Positions 46,111 to 58,092 of a DNA stretch of 64,000 bases are shown piece by piece (within the stretch, counting starts at the first letter, position 1; each line of letters begins with the position of its first letter). This DNA comes from Fragilariopsis cylindrus CCMP1102. Lineage: Eukaryota; Bacillariophyta; Bacillariophyceae; Bacillariales; Bacillariaceae. Location of the stretch: contig FMBT01000328.1 of the NCBI GenBank assembly GCA_900095095.1, positions 248,001 through 312,000 on the forward strand, read 5' to 3'. The position numbers and the translations under genes were made by a program. The notes below the pieces were generated by a model. That model had not been told where the DNA came from. It was given only the letters and a program-made list of their open reading frames with translations, and made no database searches.

Positions 46111-46488
46111 ATGATTGCTGGAGCGGCTAGCTACGCTAAGCAATTTCGCATGTGGATGCCGAACATGCCCATGCTCATGGTATCAGCGAAGAATGCAACC
46201 GCAAGACAACCGGCGCGAGCTACCTTCCGTGTTTTGCCTCGAATGACGAAACATGAGATCAAAGAATATTTAACGAAAATTTATGGTCTACCCGTTCGAC
46301 AGGTCAATACGTCAAATTATATGGGAAAACGTAAGATTGTTCGAGGTTCCTCTGCCGTTATACGGTATAAGTACGCAGATTTCAAGAAGGCGGTAGTATC
46401 ATTCGATAGAAGTTTCACTGATGTAGGCAGGGGAATGCGTATACCAGAGATTGACGACGACGAACCTGAACCTGAACCCCAAGTATAG
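46111..46488 (+). CDS. MRPL23: Mitochondrial large-subunit ribosomal protein uL23m
   Basis: Intronless, 125 residues. The core ATFRVLPRMTKHEIKEYLTK followed by IYGLPVRQVNTSNYMGKRK and YADFKKAVVSF is the uL23 fold as found in mitochondrial members (TKxEIKEYLxKIYGLPV). Bacterial and plastid uL23 end differently, and the cytosolic protein has a long basic N-terminus that is missing here. The first 35 residues (MIAGAASYAKQFRMWMPNMP and on) are basic and amphipathic, fitting a mitochondrial pre-sequence. The acidic tail ends in EPEPEPQV. In ribosomes uL23 lies at the polypeptide exit. Confidence 0.88.
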   Translation: MIAGAASYAKQFRMWMPNMPMLMVSAKNATARQPARATFRVLPRMTKHEIKEYLTKIYGLPVRQVNTSNYMGKRKIVRGSSAVIRYKYADFKKAVVSFDRSFTDVGRGMRIPEIDDDEPEPEPQV

Positions 46489-47558
46489 TTCTCTAGTAGA
46501 GACAAGAGAAAGATATATCAGTATTTTACTTTAGAAACCAAACATACAGATGATATCCTTTTTCTGCAACTACGAATAAATGTCGGAAATGATAGATTAA
46601 TGATAAAGGATATACATTGAGAGATAAATGTTACTAATGGCGGTTCTTCCATTTAATGTAAATGACAAAAAAGCCTCTTCACATATGACTAACTTTTAAA
46701 ATGTACTGGAGATAAATTTTAGAACCGTTTACTTGGACTGAAATTTACCTCAGTAGTGTCTTATATACAAATGGCAATGAGTAGTACATACAGTATCAGA
46801 GAAAATGCCATTTGTATTGTATTGTATTGTATTGTGTGTGTGTGTGTGTGTGTGTTGTAATAGTCTTGAGAAGTACTTCTCAGCTATAATATTAGTAGTA
46901 GTAGGGCATTAATATGCATATTGTAACAGGGAGAAGAAATACTGTTGATCAGAAATGTACATCTGGATGCCCAACAGTCACGTGAGTGAGGATGTATGCC
47001 GCAATGTACAAGTGTACTGAAACTTTGCTCTGTATTTTGTATGCATCTCTTCCACAGAAAATAGTCCTCACTCCATGCCAATAATATTTCATAGTTTTTT
47101 ATGATTTAGAGAAGAAGTTACTATTATTCCTTAGCTCTGATTTCAAGATCTACGATAGGGAATTCTAGTGTGGAGGATATCTTGATATTATTTTTGATTC
47201 AGTACGTACTGCACCACTAACATGTAAGTTCCGGTGATACGATTTTTCATAAATTACAATAATCAATCGCGCCTTGTTTTTTTGTTTACGTTCAGCTGCA
47301 TGCACGCGTCACCATTCCTTTCTTACGGTACGTTGAGCGTGACATTCATTCATTTATTCGATTCATTCGACTCGAATTTTTGAAATTAGAATTTTTGAGT
47401 CATAAATTTTTAGTGATTTTCACACCAATTCACAAACCCATTTAAGCAGTGCGAAAAAGCAAAAAATATTCTTCTATTATCATCATTGATTGGAGACATA
47501 AAAGGACTGAAGGTATATAGATTATGCTAGTAGGGTGGTGCTGCGTTCTGTTAGAAAA
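46489..47558. other. Intergenic stretch (1.07 kb) with TATTG/TG repeats
   Basis: (TATTG)n followed by (TG)n occupies about 46811-46855. Otherwise AT-rich sequence without recognisable genes. Confidence 0.5.
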
Positions 47559-50500
47559 ATGCCACCGTTTGCACAGGATATCGAAATCATGAAAGAAGAC
47601 GACGATGATGGTAGAATCGACCAAGAGGAAGTATTGCAAGCTGAAAATGACATAGATAATACGACCGAAGATGAGGAGGAGGAAGAAGATGAATGTAGAG
47701 TTTGCCGAGGACCGGCCGAGGAAGGGTAAGTGTTAGTTATTGATCTTATCTTATCTTACATGCATATATATAGCGGTGTGATACGTTATCGGTGATAGAA
47801 ATTTTGCGTTGTTGTATATGGAAGAACTTTGGGATGGTATACCAGCTCTCGATGCGTTTAGGGTCATTCTGATTTCAAATAACTTTTTTTGAGCCGTCTC
47901 GGAATTGTGCTAATAGATTCTTTCTTCTTTCTTCGGATATTACAACAGGAGACCACTTCTACAACCGTGCAAGTGTTCTGGGTCTATGGGCATGACTCAT
48001 CAAGACTGTTTGATATCATGGCTGGAATTAAAAAGAGGAGATGGTGAGTTATTTTGTTTTCAACAATCCAAATTTGTTCCACCTTTTTCTTTCTTGCTAT
48101 GATGCGCATGTTGTGTCGATAGGTACAGTATCAAAGATTGTACTTCCTATTTCTAATTTGTTCTTTTTGATTCCTTTTTCTATCCATCAATCAAAACGAT
48201 TAGGAAAATGTGAGATTTGTAAAACCAAATTTCGTTTTGATCCTATATACGCAGAAAATGCGCCGACTCGTCTACCTGCACATGAAGTTATATTGGGATT
48301 ATCTAGTCGATTCTGTGCTAAGTGGCTACCATTGGCACTTCGAATTGTATTTGCTGCCTTTTTGTGGCTAGTACTTGCACCATATCTAACAAACTGTCTA
48401 TATCTGGGTTGGATTATCAAACCATCATCGATTTTGACACGAAGAGAAGTGATTCTTTCGGACATAGTTAGCGGTGCCGTGATGGGTGCAACCATCATCA
48501 TAAGCTTTTTAAGCTTAATGAGCTTTGCTGACTTCCTACGAGTTCTATGGCAACGACCGCCAGAAGAACAGGATGAAGTAGAAGATAATGGAGGAAGAGA
48601 AAATGTAGGCGCTGGTGGGAACGATAACAACATCAACGTCAACATCAACAACAACGAAGATGAGATCGACAACGATAATGATAATGCTAGCGATGAAAGA
48701 ATTGTAGAGATAATGAAGAAAAAACACCAACAAATAGAAGATGACAATGACATAGACGCTATAGAGAACGATTCATTAGCTCCGGATGACAGTAATAAAA
48801 AGCAGTCACACGATGTAACACAGATTGGCACAGATCAGGAAGTTTCAGATGATCGTGGTCATGAAGCAGAGCAATTATTAAGGGATCAGGCAACCGAACT
48901 GCGGAATCTAGCACTCGAACGAGAATCTCGACGACATAATGGAAATGTCGAGCAAGAACGAATACCTTTACATGATGTTCTGAATGAAGATATACAAAAC
49001 GGGGAAGAGGACGATGACGATGACAACGATTCAGTTGTACCTCCTGTAGACGTCATCAATGCTAGACTAAATGACGAAATTGAAGAGGAAAATGATGACG
49101 ATGACGACGACAGTGACTATGTTGACGATGGTAATGATAATGACAATGTGGATATTGATGAGGCTGATCAAAATGAGATTGACGAGGAGGATGCCTGGAT
49201 GGACGAGGTTGAAGATGAAGACGAAAACGAAAACGACGCAGTGCCACCTTTGGAGCAACCTCCAGGGGGCGATGTTGCGTTTGACCTATTAGATCCTGTC
49301 CTTCAAGATGATCAAGTGGTAAGTGTGTGACCTCCCCCCCCCCCCCCCCCCCCGGTGTATATTCCATTGTAAGCTTGTGCAGTTGCAGTTGACTCACGCA
49401 TATTTCCTTTGTCTCCTTGATCTTTAATTTTAGGATATGGAAATCAACGTCGCATTGGATGAATTACTCGGTCTTCGAGGCCCTATTAGCACGTTGGTTC
49501 GCAATCTGCTTTGGCTTTTAGCATTCAATGCAACTTATCTTGGCATCTTTGGTTTTGTTCCCAAGACAGTTGGTTCTCTGTTTTATTCAAGCATTTTCAA
49601 CACTACATTATGCGACAATGTGTTGAATTCTATCCCGTACGTTTCTTCAATCGACAAAAACCAAACAACGGTGGTGAGCTTACTATCAAGACTGGAAGAA
49701 GAGAGTAATAATAGAAATACAACATTCAAGTTATCGGATTTCGCTACAGTTACCCTGGGATACCTGACCATTGCAAGCTTCGTTGTATTGGTACGATATG
49801 GACTTATCGTTGTACAGAAAGGAGGAAGAATATTCCGTCGTAATTCATTGACTGCAGCTCAAAATAATCGTGACGAGGCTCCGAATTTGCAACGTGTACA
49901 AGCACAAAGAATCCACAATATACAAAGAGGCCTTGGCGGCGAAAACGCGAACGACTTTGGGGATGATGACATCATCGTTGGTTTAGGAGACTCGATAGGG
50001 ACCGCAATGGATGCAACAGTTGCAATCATCAAAGTATGTGTACTCCTATTTATGAAGATGTTTTTGCTTCCCCTGTCGCTAGGGCTCTGGTTGGATGCAT
50101 CTACTACACGTTTTTTCGGACACGACATTGCCAGTCGTTTAGCATTTGCAGGCAGTGATCTATTTTCTTTTCTTTTGCTACATTGGGTCGCTGGGATTAC
50201 GTTCATGCTACTCGTGACTGTTTTCCTTTTACAACTACGGGAAGTGATTCACCCAGACATACTAGCAAGGTTGATACGCCCACAAGAACCACAGCCGGAT
50301 CTTCTTGGCAATCTAATGCACGAAACAGTGTTGACGCATATGAAACGAATGCTTCTATCACTTGCTATTTATGCGCCTCTACTAACGCTTCATGTGACAT
50401 TGCCAATAATGCTCTTTCAGGCGAGTGGCTTGGAGAAGATTTTCACATTCTTTCACCTCAATTTTTATCATATATTGACACCTCAGCTTCAGATTCCACT

Positions 50501-52223
50501 TGAACTAATTACGTTTCACCTATCAATGTTGGCTTTGCTTGAACGTCATAAAAACACGATTGGAGGGCTACAACACCGTTGGATGAAATTTATGTGCCAG
50601 AAAATGGGACTGACTGAGTACATCTTACCACGACGTATCAAAGAGTTTAAATTGATTGGGACGAAGTCTGTTTTCCTCCCACACGACAAGGAAGAAGATG
50701 TAGAAATCGACCCATTTTTTACATCACTAGCCACAAAGGAAGAGGATATTGATCAATTTATTTTGTTTAACATTAACAAGTCTTCCATAGAATCATCATC
50801 GATTGTCCTAGGAGAAGAACGTTTAAGTGGTGAACGTGTTCTTTGTATCGGTATTCGCTCTATTTCTTTTCCTTCAAAGGCAGCGCCAGAGAATGAGAAG
50901 AATAAACTACTTCTTCCAACCAAGATCGGTAGATATCGTCTTCGTATCGATGATGGCAATACTACGCGACCTCTAGATATGAAGATTGAATTCTTTCAAG
51001 AGATCCAAGGTGACGAAATTGAGCGTCCTCCTGATGGTTGGGATGATCTCGGTGCAGGGGGTGCTTTTGTGCAGGGACGATGGGCTTGGACAAAGGAGCG
51101 AAAGTCGACAGTAGAAGAAGGTTTGGCTAAACGTACTCCTCTTCGAACTTCTTCGAAAGGACGAAGACCAATAAATTTGATAGTCAAAGTGGTCATTTTG
51201 ATTTTCCTTAGTTGGTGTGCAATCATTGGTTCTGGTCTCGCTATCCTCAGTTTGCCGTTATCTGTGGGAAGGTCCTTTTACTATCTCCTACGTATCCCAG
51301 AAGAGTACATACACGACCCTTTAGCATTTTGTATTGGCGCTGGTCTTTTCTTCCCAATGGTTTCTTTATTGACTCGAAGCGTCAATGCAGTTGATAAAAG
51401 CGTAGTGCAAAGATGTCGTCGATGGATGGCACGATTTCGACGACCGCCTACTGGGAAAATCCTGGTTATTTTGGAAACATTCCTCCTCTGGATTGTAGTT
51501 GCACCGCTAACATTCGGACTTTCTTACGAGTTCGTATTTGTCAAGTCATCAAAGTGGTTTTCGAGAGAAGAGGCTTTTCTTGACGTGAAGACTCTTGCAA
51601 TTTCGTGGTTGATGGGTTCTGTCGTCTTGAACACGTGGTCGTTTCTGTTGTACTTCAAGTTTTTCACTCGTCAGTTCTGGACAAATATTGGGAACGGAAT
51701 TCTAGAACCACCGTTCAACGAGGACGGTAATCCTAATCCGAATGCGAGGAACAGAGAAGATATAAACGACGAAAACGCACTAGTCTGGCAAGGAAAACGA
51801 GGCCGTGTAGCAAATTTTTTCAATATCTTGAGGTCTGTGTTAATCGATTGGGAATGGGATGCTATTGATCGGACAGTTCTAATTGATGACTTTGCACGAC
51901 CAACTACTAAGGAAATCGCCAGTGCTCTCGTTGGATCCTGTCTCTCGTACCAATTGGCACTGTATGGTGTCGTTGTAATATTCAAATCTCAACAACATGG
52001 TGGTGTTTCTTTACCGCTAGTAGGGTTTGTAGAGCATGGTGTCTACCGCAAGTTTCTATTCGATCTTTGCATGACTTTACATGTACTTTTCCAGATTGGT
52101 TCTCGTTCTCGTGCTAACATTGATAGTTGGTTTGAAGCTGCTCATGAAGCAGCCAGAGATGATAGATACCTCATCGGGGAATTACTAATGAATTACGCGG
52201 AGCATACTGCTCATACCATCTAA
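47559..52223 (+). CDS. MARCHF6: Doa10/MARCH6-type RING-CH ubiquitin ligase, multi-pass ER membrane
   Basis: Exons 47559..47725, 47949..48043, 48204..49318 and 49434..52223; all GT-AG; 1388 residues. The frame extends upstream to a GTG, but the first ATG is 47559. The RING-CH (C4HC3) finger is rebuilt only after splicing three exons: Cys46, Cys49, Cys63, Cys65, His73, Cys76, Cys90 and Cys93, ending CEICKTKFRFDPIY as in MARCH6, Doa10 and plant SUD1. Many hydrophobic segments follow (for example LALRIVFAAFLWLVLAPYL and LRVLW), broken by a 200-residue acidic Asp/Asn-rich cytosolic loop. The C-terminal half carries further membrane spans. The family ubiquitinates misfolded and sterol-pathway proteins in ER-associated degradation. 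The last intron contains a 20-base C run. Confidence 0.94.
49334..49353 (+). repeat. 20-base C run inside an intron
   Basis: Homopolymer between the donor at 49319 and the acceptor at 49433 of the Doa10-type gene. Confidence 0.95.
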
Positions 52224-52749
52224 AAATAAAGTAACGCAGAAAGTAGAGATGTAGTATTTTTTGACCTAGAATAAAGAGATGCAGTATCATAGATATACTT
52301 AACTATCGCAAACGCTTTCGTTCTTTCTCTAGAATTTTTGTACGATTACAATGCAATGATGTATTATTAGTTTGTACCGCTATAGGATACAAATAATAAG
52401 CTATTATTTATTTTATCCACGGTTCAGCCAATGATAAAACGAAATCTAAGCCATATGTTAGGGGTTATATAAAATATTATAGTAAAAAATGAGACGTAAA
52501 ATATAGCCGTTCATTCTGCAGTTTAGGGAGCTATGCCCGTTATAATGTTGTGAAAGTGAGTCAGTCAATAATTGAAAAACATAACGGCTCTATCTGTGCG
52601 ACTACGAAAAAACGTAGGCATATTTAAATGATGAATTGAAGAGCTTCACAAAAAGCACATAATATTATTATACTGTAGTATACAATTGTGCTGTAATATA
52701 TTTGAGGACTCAAGTGAACAAACAGCGCCGCATCGTAACGACGACGACG
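52224..52749. other. Intergenic stretch (526 bp), nothing recognised
   Basis: Spacer between two plus-strand genes. AT-rich, no repeat or RNA gene seen. Confidence 0.4.
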
Positions 52750-55175
52750 ATGATGAACAGGTTGCAAACAGCGATTAAAAGTCACCGTAGGACCGTGGCG
52801 TTTGCCACTGTTGTAGCAGGTGGCATCGGGTATAGAAAATACAAAGCAGAAGAACGTTTAATTGAGGATTCAAAGAAGAAGAAGGTTTTGGTTTTGCCAT
52901 TTTATAAGATGAAGATCGTCGAAGAAAAAAAGTCGTCTCCCAGTGCTTTACTTGAGAATTTGGCAGTTCGCTTTGGGGGTACTAATGGTGCTAGTAATAA
53001 TGTCATTGAGATGCAAGCTGATGAATTAATAAGAGTAATTCATGAGGCTGCTGACGATCCTACCATTGAAAGTATGTACGGAATCTTTGGTAATGGTGGT
53101 ACTATTTCTACAGGTGGATGGGCTCATCTTGAAGAAATCCGAAATGCGTTGGAAGTGTTTGCGATAAAGTCAAACCAGCAGCAAGAGGACGGTGGCGGCA
53201 AGAAGGCAATGTATGCATATTCCAACACCTTTGGAGGTCCACAGAGCATGAAGGAATATTATTTAGCGAGTGTCTTCCAACAAATACATTTACAATCTCA
53301 GGGTGATTTGAATTTATACGGTCTGCATGCTACCAACGCATTTTTTCGTGATTTTTTGAAAAAATATGGTGTAACTGTCGATGTCTGGAAGCATGGCGTA
53401 TACAAGAACATGGCCAACGTATTCACACATTCCAACTATAGTAAGGAACATTATGAAAATACCGCGGGAATACTATTACCCATACATCAACATGTATGTA
53501 AAGCTATTTATACCAGTCGACATGAGCAACTAGGAAAGTATGACTATAATTTTACCAAGTTTTGGACTATGGTAGAAAACGCTGGATCTCTACCAGCGTT
53601 AGTTGCTCATCAAATTGGATTCATTGATTATCTCCCAAGGAAAAATCCACTTGATAAATTGATAAAAAATAACAAGCAAAGAATCAAAAAAGAAAAAATG
53701 ATCAATATTGATGTTGATGCGGATTCAGATGCGGATACAGTACCTACTACTACTGATGAAGATGACGACGTAAATGTTAAGAACACACACCAAAAGTTGG
53801 TTACAACCAAGAAAGATGTCATCGCAGAAAAATGGAAACTTGACACGGATCCAGATAACTTTAAAGCAGATTCTAAGATATCTATTGATGACTATGCTCG
53901 TCAAAGAGCCAAACTTAGACGAAAGGAGGCCAAACAATGGAACTTATTTCAATCGCTTCGGAAAGAGGCCAAACAATGGAACTTATTTCAACCGCTGCAA
54001 AGTGCCCTCGTGGGATACGGTTCGCCTGAGGTAAGTTCAGATTCCACCTGAACGGCAGGATAACAAAAATTACAGAGATGATTTGTTTCGTTGAGACTAA
54101 CTTTTCACTATTTGTTCCTTTCCTTCTTCAAATTATCTCGCAAACGACCATACAGTCATTTTATACCGAACAGGAAGATGACTCTGAAGAAAAGATTGTT
54201 ATCATAAAAATCAACGGAACAATTGGAGAAGCAACGGCGCGAAAGGCAGAAAAAGCACTACGAAAAGTTAAGGATCAAAAAGATATCAAATGTGTGGTAT
54301 TGAGGGTGGATTCTCCTGGCGGTAGTATAAATGCATGTGAATCTATCTACCAAGAGATTCAAGATCTACCCCAAAAGGTTGTCGTTAGCTTCGGTAATGT
54401 TTCTGCGAGCGGAGGGTATTACATATCATCCAATGCAGAGCGAATATTTGCGTCATCTACTACCGTTACCGGTTCTATTGGAGTAGTAATGATGAGAATG
54501 GACTTCAGGGAATTGGCTAAACGGTACGGAGTTACTTTTGATTCGATTCCAACAAGTGCTTTATCGGGAAGCAATGATCCCTTTTATCCCATCAACCGAA
54601 AAATGAATGAAAATTTTGTAAATGCTGCTGATCGTTCCTATCATCGTTTCAAATCATTAGTTAGCGACGGACGAAACATTGATATGAAAACAGTGGAGAA
54701 AATTGCGAGGGGACGCGTATACACGGGAGATCAAGCGCTACAGATTGGTTTAGTGGATGAATTAGGGGGACTCGATAGTGCAATTGATTTCGCTCAACGA
54801 AACTATACATCTAGTGGCGATGCTCAGGTTGTGAATTGGCCTCCAAAGAAGTCGTTGTGGGAATTGATTTTTACAAACCGTGGGGACAAAGAAGATGACA
54901 CTAATGACTACGACAACTTGGATCTACCAGATGCTTTACACCTAGCATTCGGTAGTTTATTGGCAGGGATTAATTGGACTTCGTCTTTGAAGACTGCCGC
55001 CTCCGATCAAATCAACAGTGGTTTTTTGTTTGGTAATGGTGATTTTACCCCTCCTTCTCTGCCTGTGACCTCTGGTGTTATGCTCACAGCAGACGAAAAT
55101 TCTGCAATTCAATGTATTTTAGAGGACATGAATATTCCTCAATTGAAACTTGTCGATGATAGCACCTCACTGTGA
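52750..55175 (+). CDS. sppA: SppA-type signal peptide peptidase (S49 family)
   Basis: Exons 52750..54030 and 54156..55175, phase 0; 766 residues. The open frame starts at a TTG; the first ATG is 52750. Two S49-like halves are present, as in SppA: the first has the Lys of VWKHGVYKNMANVF (Lys219, likely general base) and the second has the nucleophile in SFGNVSASGGYYIS (Ser512), with VLRVDSPGGSINA before it and GRVYTGDQALQIGLVDELGG after. The Ser-Lys dyad across two halves is known from bacterial and plant SppA, which degrade leftover signal peptides in membranes; plant SppA is in thylakoids. An N-terminal hydrophobic segment (about 16-28) may anchor or target it. The C-terminal side of the first exon carries a 13-residue tandem duplication. 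Confidence 0.93.
53928..54005 (+). repeat. 39-bp tandem duplication inside the SppA coding sequence
   Basis: Two 39-bp units encode KEAKQWNLFQSLR and KEAKQWNLFQPLQ back to back. Only a few bases differ, so the duplication is young and frame-preserving. Confidence 0.85.
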
Positions 55176-55505
55176 TCAAATAAAACGAGCCATTACCATT
55201 GCGTTAGTCACCAAGATATAAATTATATGTAAAGTATTGTTTGAGGCAGCATAAATAATAAATGTTTAGTACAGTATCTTCTTATTGTAACCAATCGAAT
55301 TCTAGCTAAAATACGATACTGAATTTATCTTCCCGGTTATAAAGGGCATATTCTGAATATGTTACTAAGATGATTTAATTATCATCAGCTCATCTACGCA
55401 ATCTTCTAAAAAAAGCACACATTGAACATGAACAGTTCATCATTAATCCATAGTCTCAAATCGTACGTACAAAAACACAAACAGAACCACTACTGAAAAA
55501 TCGCG
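55176..55505. other. Intergenic stretch (330 bp), nothing recognised
   Basis: Spacer downstream of the SppA gene. No feature found. Confidence 0.4.
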
Positions 55506-56210
55506 ATGGACGATGAATCAACTGATATTATTAGTAGTGCGGCTACTATTTTATTCGAAATGCAATGGCCGACTTATGAAGTAGAGAACTACTATAACAT
55601 GTAATTATGTACATTCTACATTCTACAGGGAAGTTCTGGATCAAATTCAAAATAAATATGCTAATTTGATGCAACTTCAAATTATAGAATATAATATAGA
55701 ATATAAACTTACAGAAGAAATAATGAGTAAGGATGAGTCAACATTAAATTCCTTATATGATGTTGCTAACTGGGAATTGGATATCAATAAATCGTCTTCA
55801 TCTGAGTCTACCGAGCTACAGGATTTGACGACAAGATTCATGTCTTGAAGTTGTGGGGCAACCTATCGGATCACCTAAGCCAATGTTTGAGGTCAATGAT
55901 TCCGTTTACATATTTATCCCTCTGGTGGAAAGCTGGATGGCAAGAGCATGCATTTACGATTAACGACTATCACAAAAATCACAGTGAAGTCGAGTCATTA
56001 ACTGAATCAATAAAGCGGGAACTTAGTATAATTGAAAAAGAGAATCCGTCAAATCGCAGAAAAAAATTGGAAGTTAGTCTCAAAAATAATGATACTACTA
56101 GAACTTTTGCTGCCACTGCAAACCCCACTTCAACAACACCAACAACAGATGAAACAGAAAAGAAGCAGGCTGCAGCACTGGCTGTAACCGAATCCACTCC
56201 TCCAAGATAA
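55506..56210 (+). CDS. Unresolved gene or gene relic, model uncertain
   Basis: Three open stretches lie in different frames. First: ATG at 55506 (MDDESTDIISSAATILFEMQ, 31 codons). Second: 55629-55849, a coil-like segment (VLDQIQNKYANLMQLQIIEY and on to TTRFMS). Third: a polar, helical then Thr-rich tail ending at 56210 (VESLTESIKRELSIIEKENP, then KKQAAALAVTESTPPR). The first two can be joined by removing a 28-base GTAATT...CTACAG piece (55601-55628), far shorter than other introns here. Between the second and third, a further frame reads KPMFEVNDSVYIFIP, which looks protein-like. I do not recognise a family; a prefoldin-like coil was considered. It may be a real gene with tiny introns, one with sequence errors, or a decaying gene. 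Confidence 0.35.
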
Positions 56211-56360
56211 AAAAAATTCAAAGTCAATAGTAGTCGAAAGTAGTATGTCAAATATAGAACCGTTACAAAAAGTATTATTTTATAATATATCTGTCTCCTC
56301 AATCCGTATTAATTTTACTCTCGTACCGTTTCAATTATACTTTAGAATATGTTACGATGA

Positions 56361-57489
56361 CTATAGTTCTAGCCCGTAAAATTTGAAAACATAATTTGCG
56401 ATCATAAAGTACCCCATAAGTCCCGCGACGTCTACAAGACTTGTCATAGCGGGTGCAGCAATCACACTCGGATCGAGACGGACGAGGACACAAATGAAGG
56501 GAATTATTGCTCCCAAAGTTGATGCAGTCATCGATAGCAACGGTAGGGTAAAGAAAAGAACGGCGGCAACATGAAAGCTAACACCCATCATCTGGTAGGC
56601 TATCGGAGCGACGAAAGCCCCCAATATCGAACCTGACATTAAACCAGCAAAAGCTTCCTTCCATATAACCCTAGGTGCATCCGATACTTTTACAGTCCCT
56701 GCGCTCAGTGCCGAAAGAATGGTTCCTACTGTCTGACCTCCAGTATTACCTCCGTGACTATGTTGAAGAAAGAAGAAACATTATTTGAAATTGGTTAGGG
56801 TGATGACCGATCACTTGCAAAACTAGGCACACAACACACAAACAAAGCACGATCACGGATCTTTACTACTTCACTTACCCAGCAAGAAGGGGAACGAATA
56901 AGGCTAATTCGATATGTTTTTCTAACGTTTCCTCGAAAACGTTCATAATTAATGCCGTAGCAGACAGAGACGCCAAAAATATGCCTAACCATCCTACGCG
57001 TTGGTATGCAACCATATAAAATGGATCATTAAGGTACTTTGCCAATTCTTCTTCGGTAAGTTCACATTCGCCACCATGACCTCCACCACCACCACTAGAT
57101 GCAGCTTTCTTCTTCCCATCACTACTACTGCCACTGCCACTACCGACTTTTGCCTTTAACCGTTCGATTTCCTTCGCCTGTGATCGTATTGTTTCTTTCA
57201 ATTCGCCAAGGGCGGATGCCGATTTTTTACTATCGTTTGGAGACATTTTTTTTCTTTGGTGGAGGAGACTAACTAAAGGGACGGAAGCAGTATATCCGGG
57301 ATTTATTCCTTTTACAAAACAACTACTAGTAGGAGATGATTGATGACAATAATCACAGCACGTCAAGAAAAAGAGTGCGATGGCGATGTATAATACCTGT
57401 TTGAAAACTGTTTTTGATGCTGTTGTTTTTATTGTTGCTCGGGTTGTCGATGACGTTCTTTTGGAACGACAGGCTGGGGCGATTGGCAT
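56361..57489 (-). CDS. MgtE-type (SLC41-like) magnesium transporter domain protein
   Basis: Exons 57489..56879 and 56757..56361; donor GTAAGT, acceptor ACATAG; 335 residues. Splicing rebuilds VPLLAGHGGNTGGQTV (about 199-214), the hallmark PLxAGxGGNxGxQ of MgtE channels. WLGIFLASLSATALI before it and DPSVIAAPAMTSLVDVAGLMGYF near the end match the C-terminal transmembrane domain, where Asp and Asn line the Mg2+ pore. Bacterial MgtE N-terminal and CBS domains are missing. Instead there is a coiled-coil (LGELKETIRSQAKEIERLKAKV) after a hydrophobic N-terminal run (VLYIAIALFFLTCC, 32-45) that could be a signal or anchor. Met82 is an alternative start. Divergent with RsmG. Confidence 0.9.
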
Positions 57490-58092
57490 GAGATAAGAGA
57501 ATCGTCAGGGTGGATAATGTTCAATGCTGGCTAAATGGGTACCGTAAGTTCGTCTACTGCTGTCTATGGTTTTATAAAAGCTTTCAATTTGTGCATGAAA
57601 AAAGATTTTCGCCCAATTTCTTGTTTGATGTGTGCATGTAACTTTTTACCGTTGCTTATTATAACGTAACTTCAAAATGACACATGAGGACTGTGACGTC
57701 GTTGAAGGCGAAAGGAGGGCAAAAAAGTATGAAAGAAAAATTAAATGATGGAATGTACCAAATAATTCCCCCGAATCTAGTCGCCATCAATCTCACACAT
57801 CATCAATAAAAAAAATGTACGAAGGTAAAGAAATCTCATTTTTAATTTCCAATTCTTACTACAGTGATATCACATCACATCACCAACAACTAACATCATA
57901 CCCATCGACTATTGCTACGGCATCACTCTGTAACAGACTCACACCGAATTTACGATACAAGCCTCAAAAATAATCATACTCATCTTTAACGACACTACTC
58001 CATCGAAAAAAGATTAACCGAAGGTCGACTCGTTCTTCGATATTCTCAGCGCATAGAATAGAAAGAAACAGAAACAGCAGAAGACGACAATC
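57490..58092. promoter_or_regulatory. Divergent promoter region MgtE-type gene / RsmG (603 bp)
   Basis: Holds both promoters and leaders by position. No conserved motif is claimed; CATCACATCACCAAC-like short repeats near 57869-57890 are the only pattern seen. Confidence 0.4.

Noticed and set aside
48187-48831. 214-codon minus-strand ORF
   Set aside because: Antisense of the acidic loop and membrane spans of the Doa10-type gene.
55845-56210. Stand-alone 121-codon protein
   Set aside because: It begins at a TTG within another open stretch; listed instead as part of an unresolved gene.
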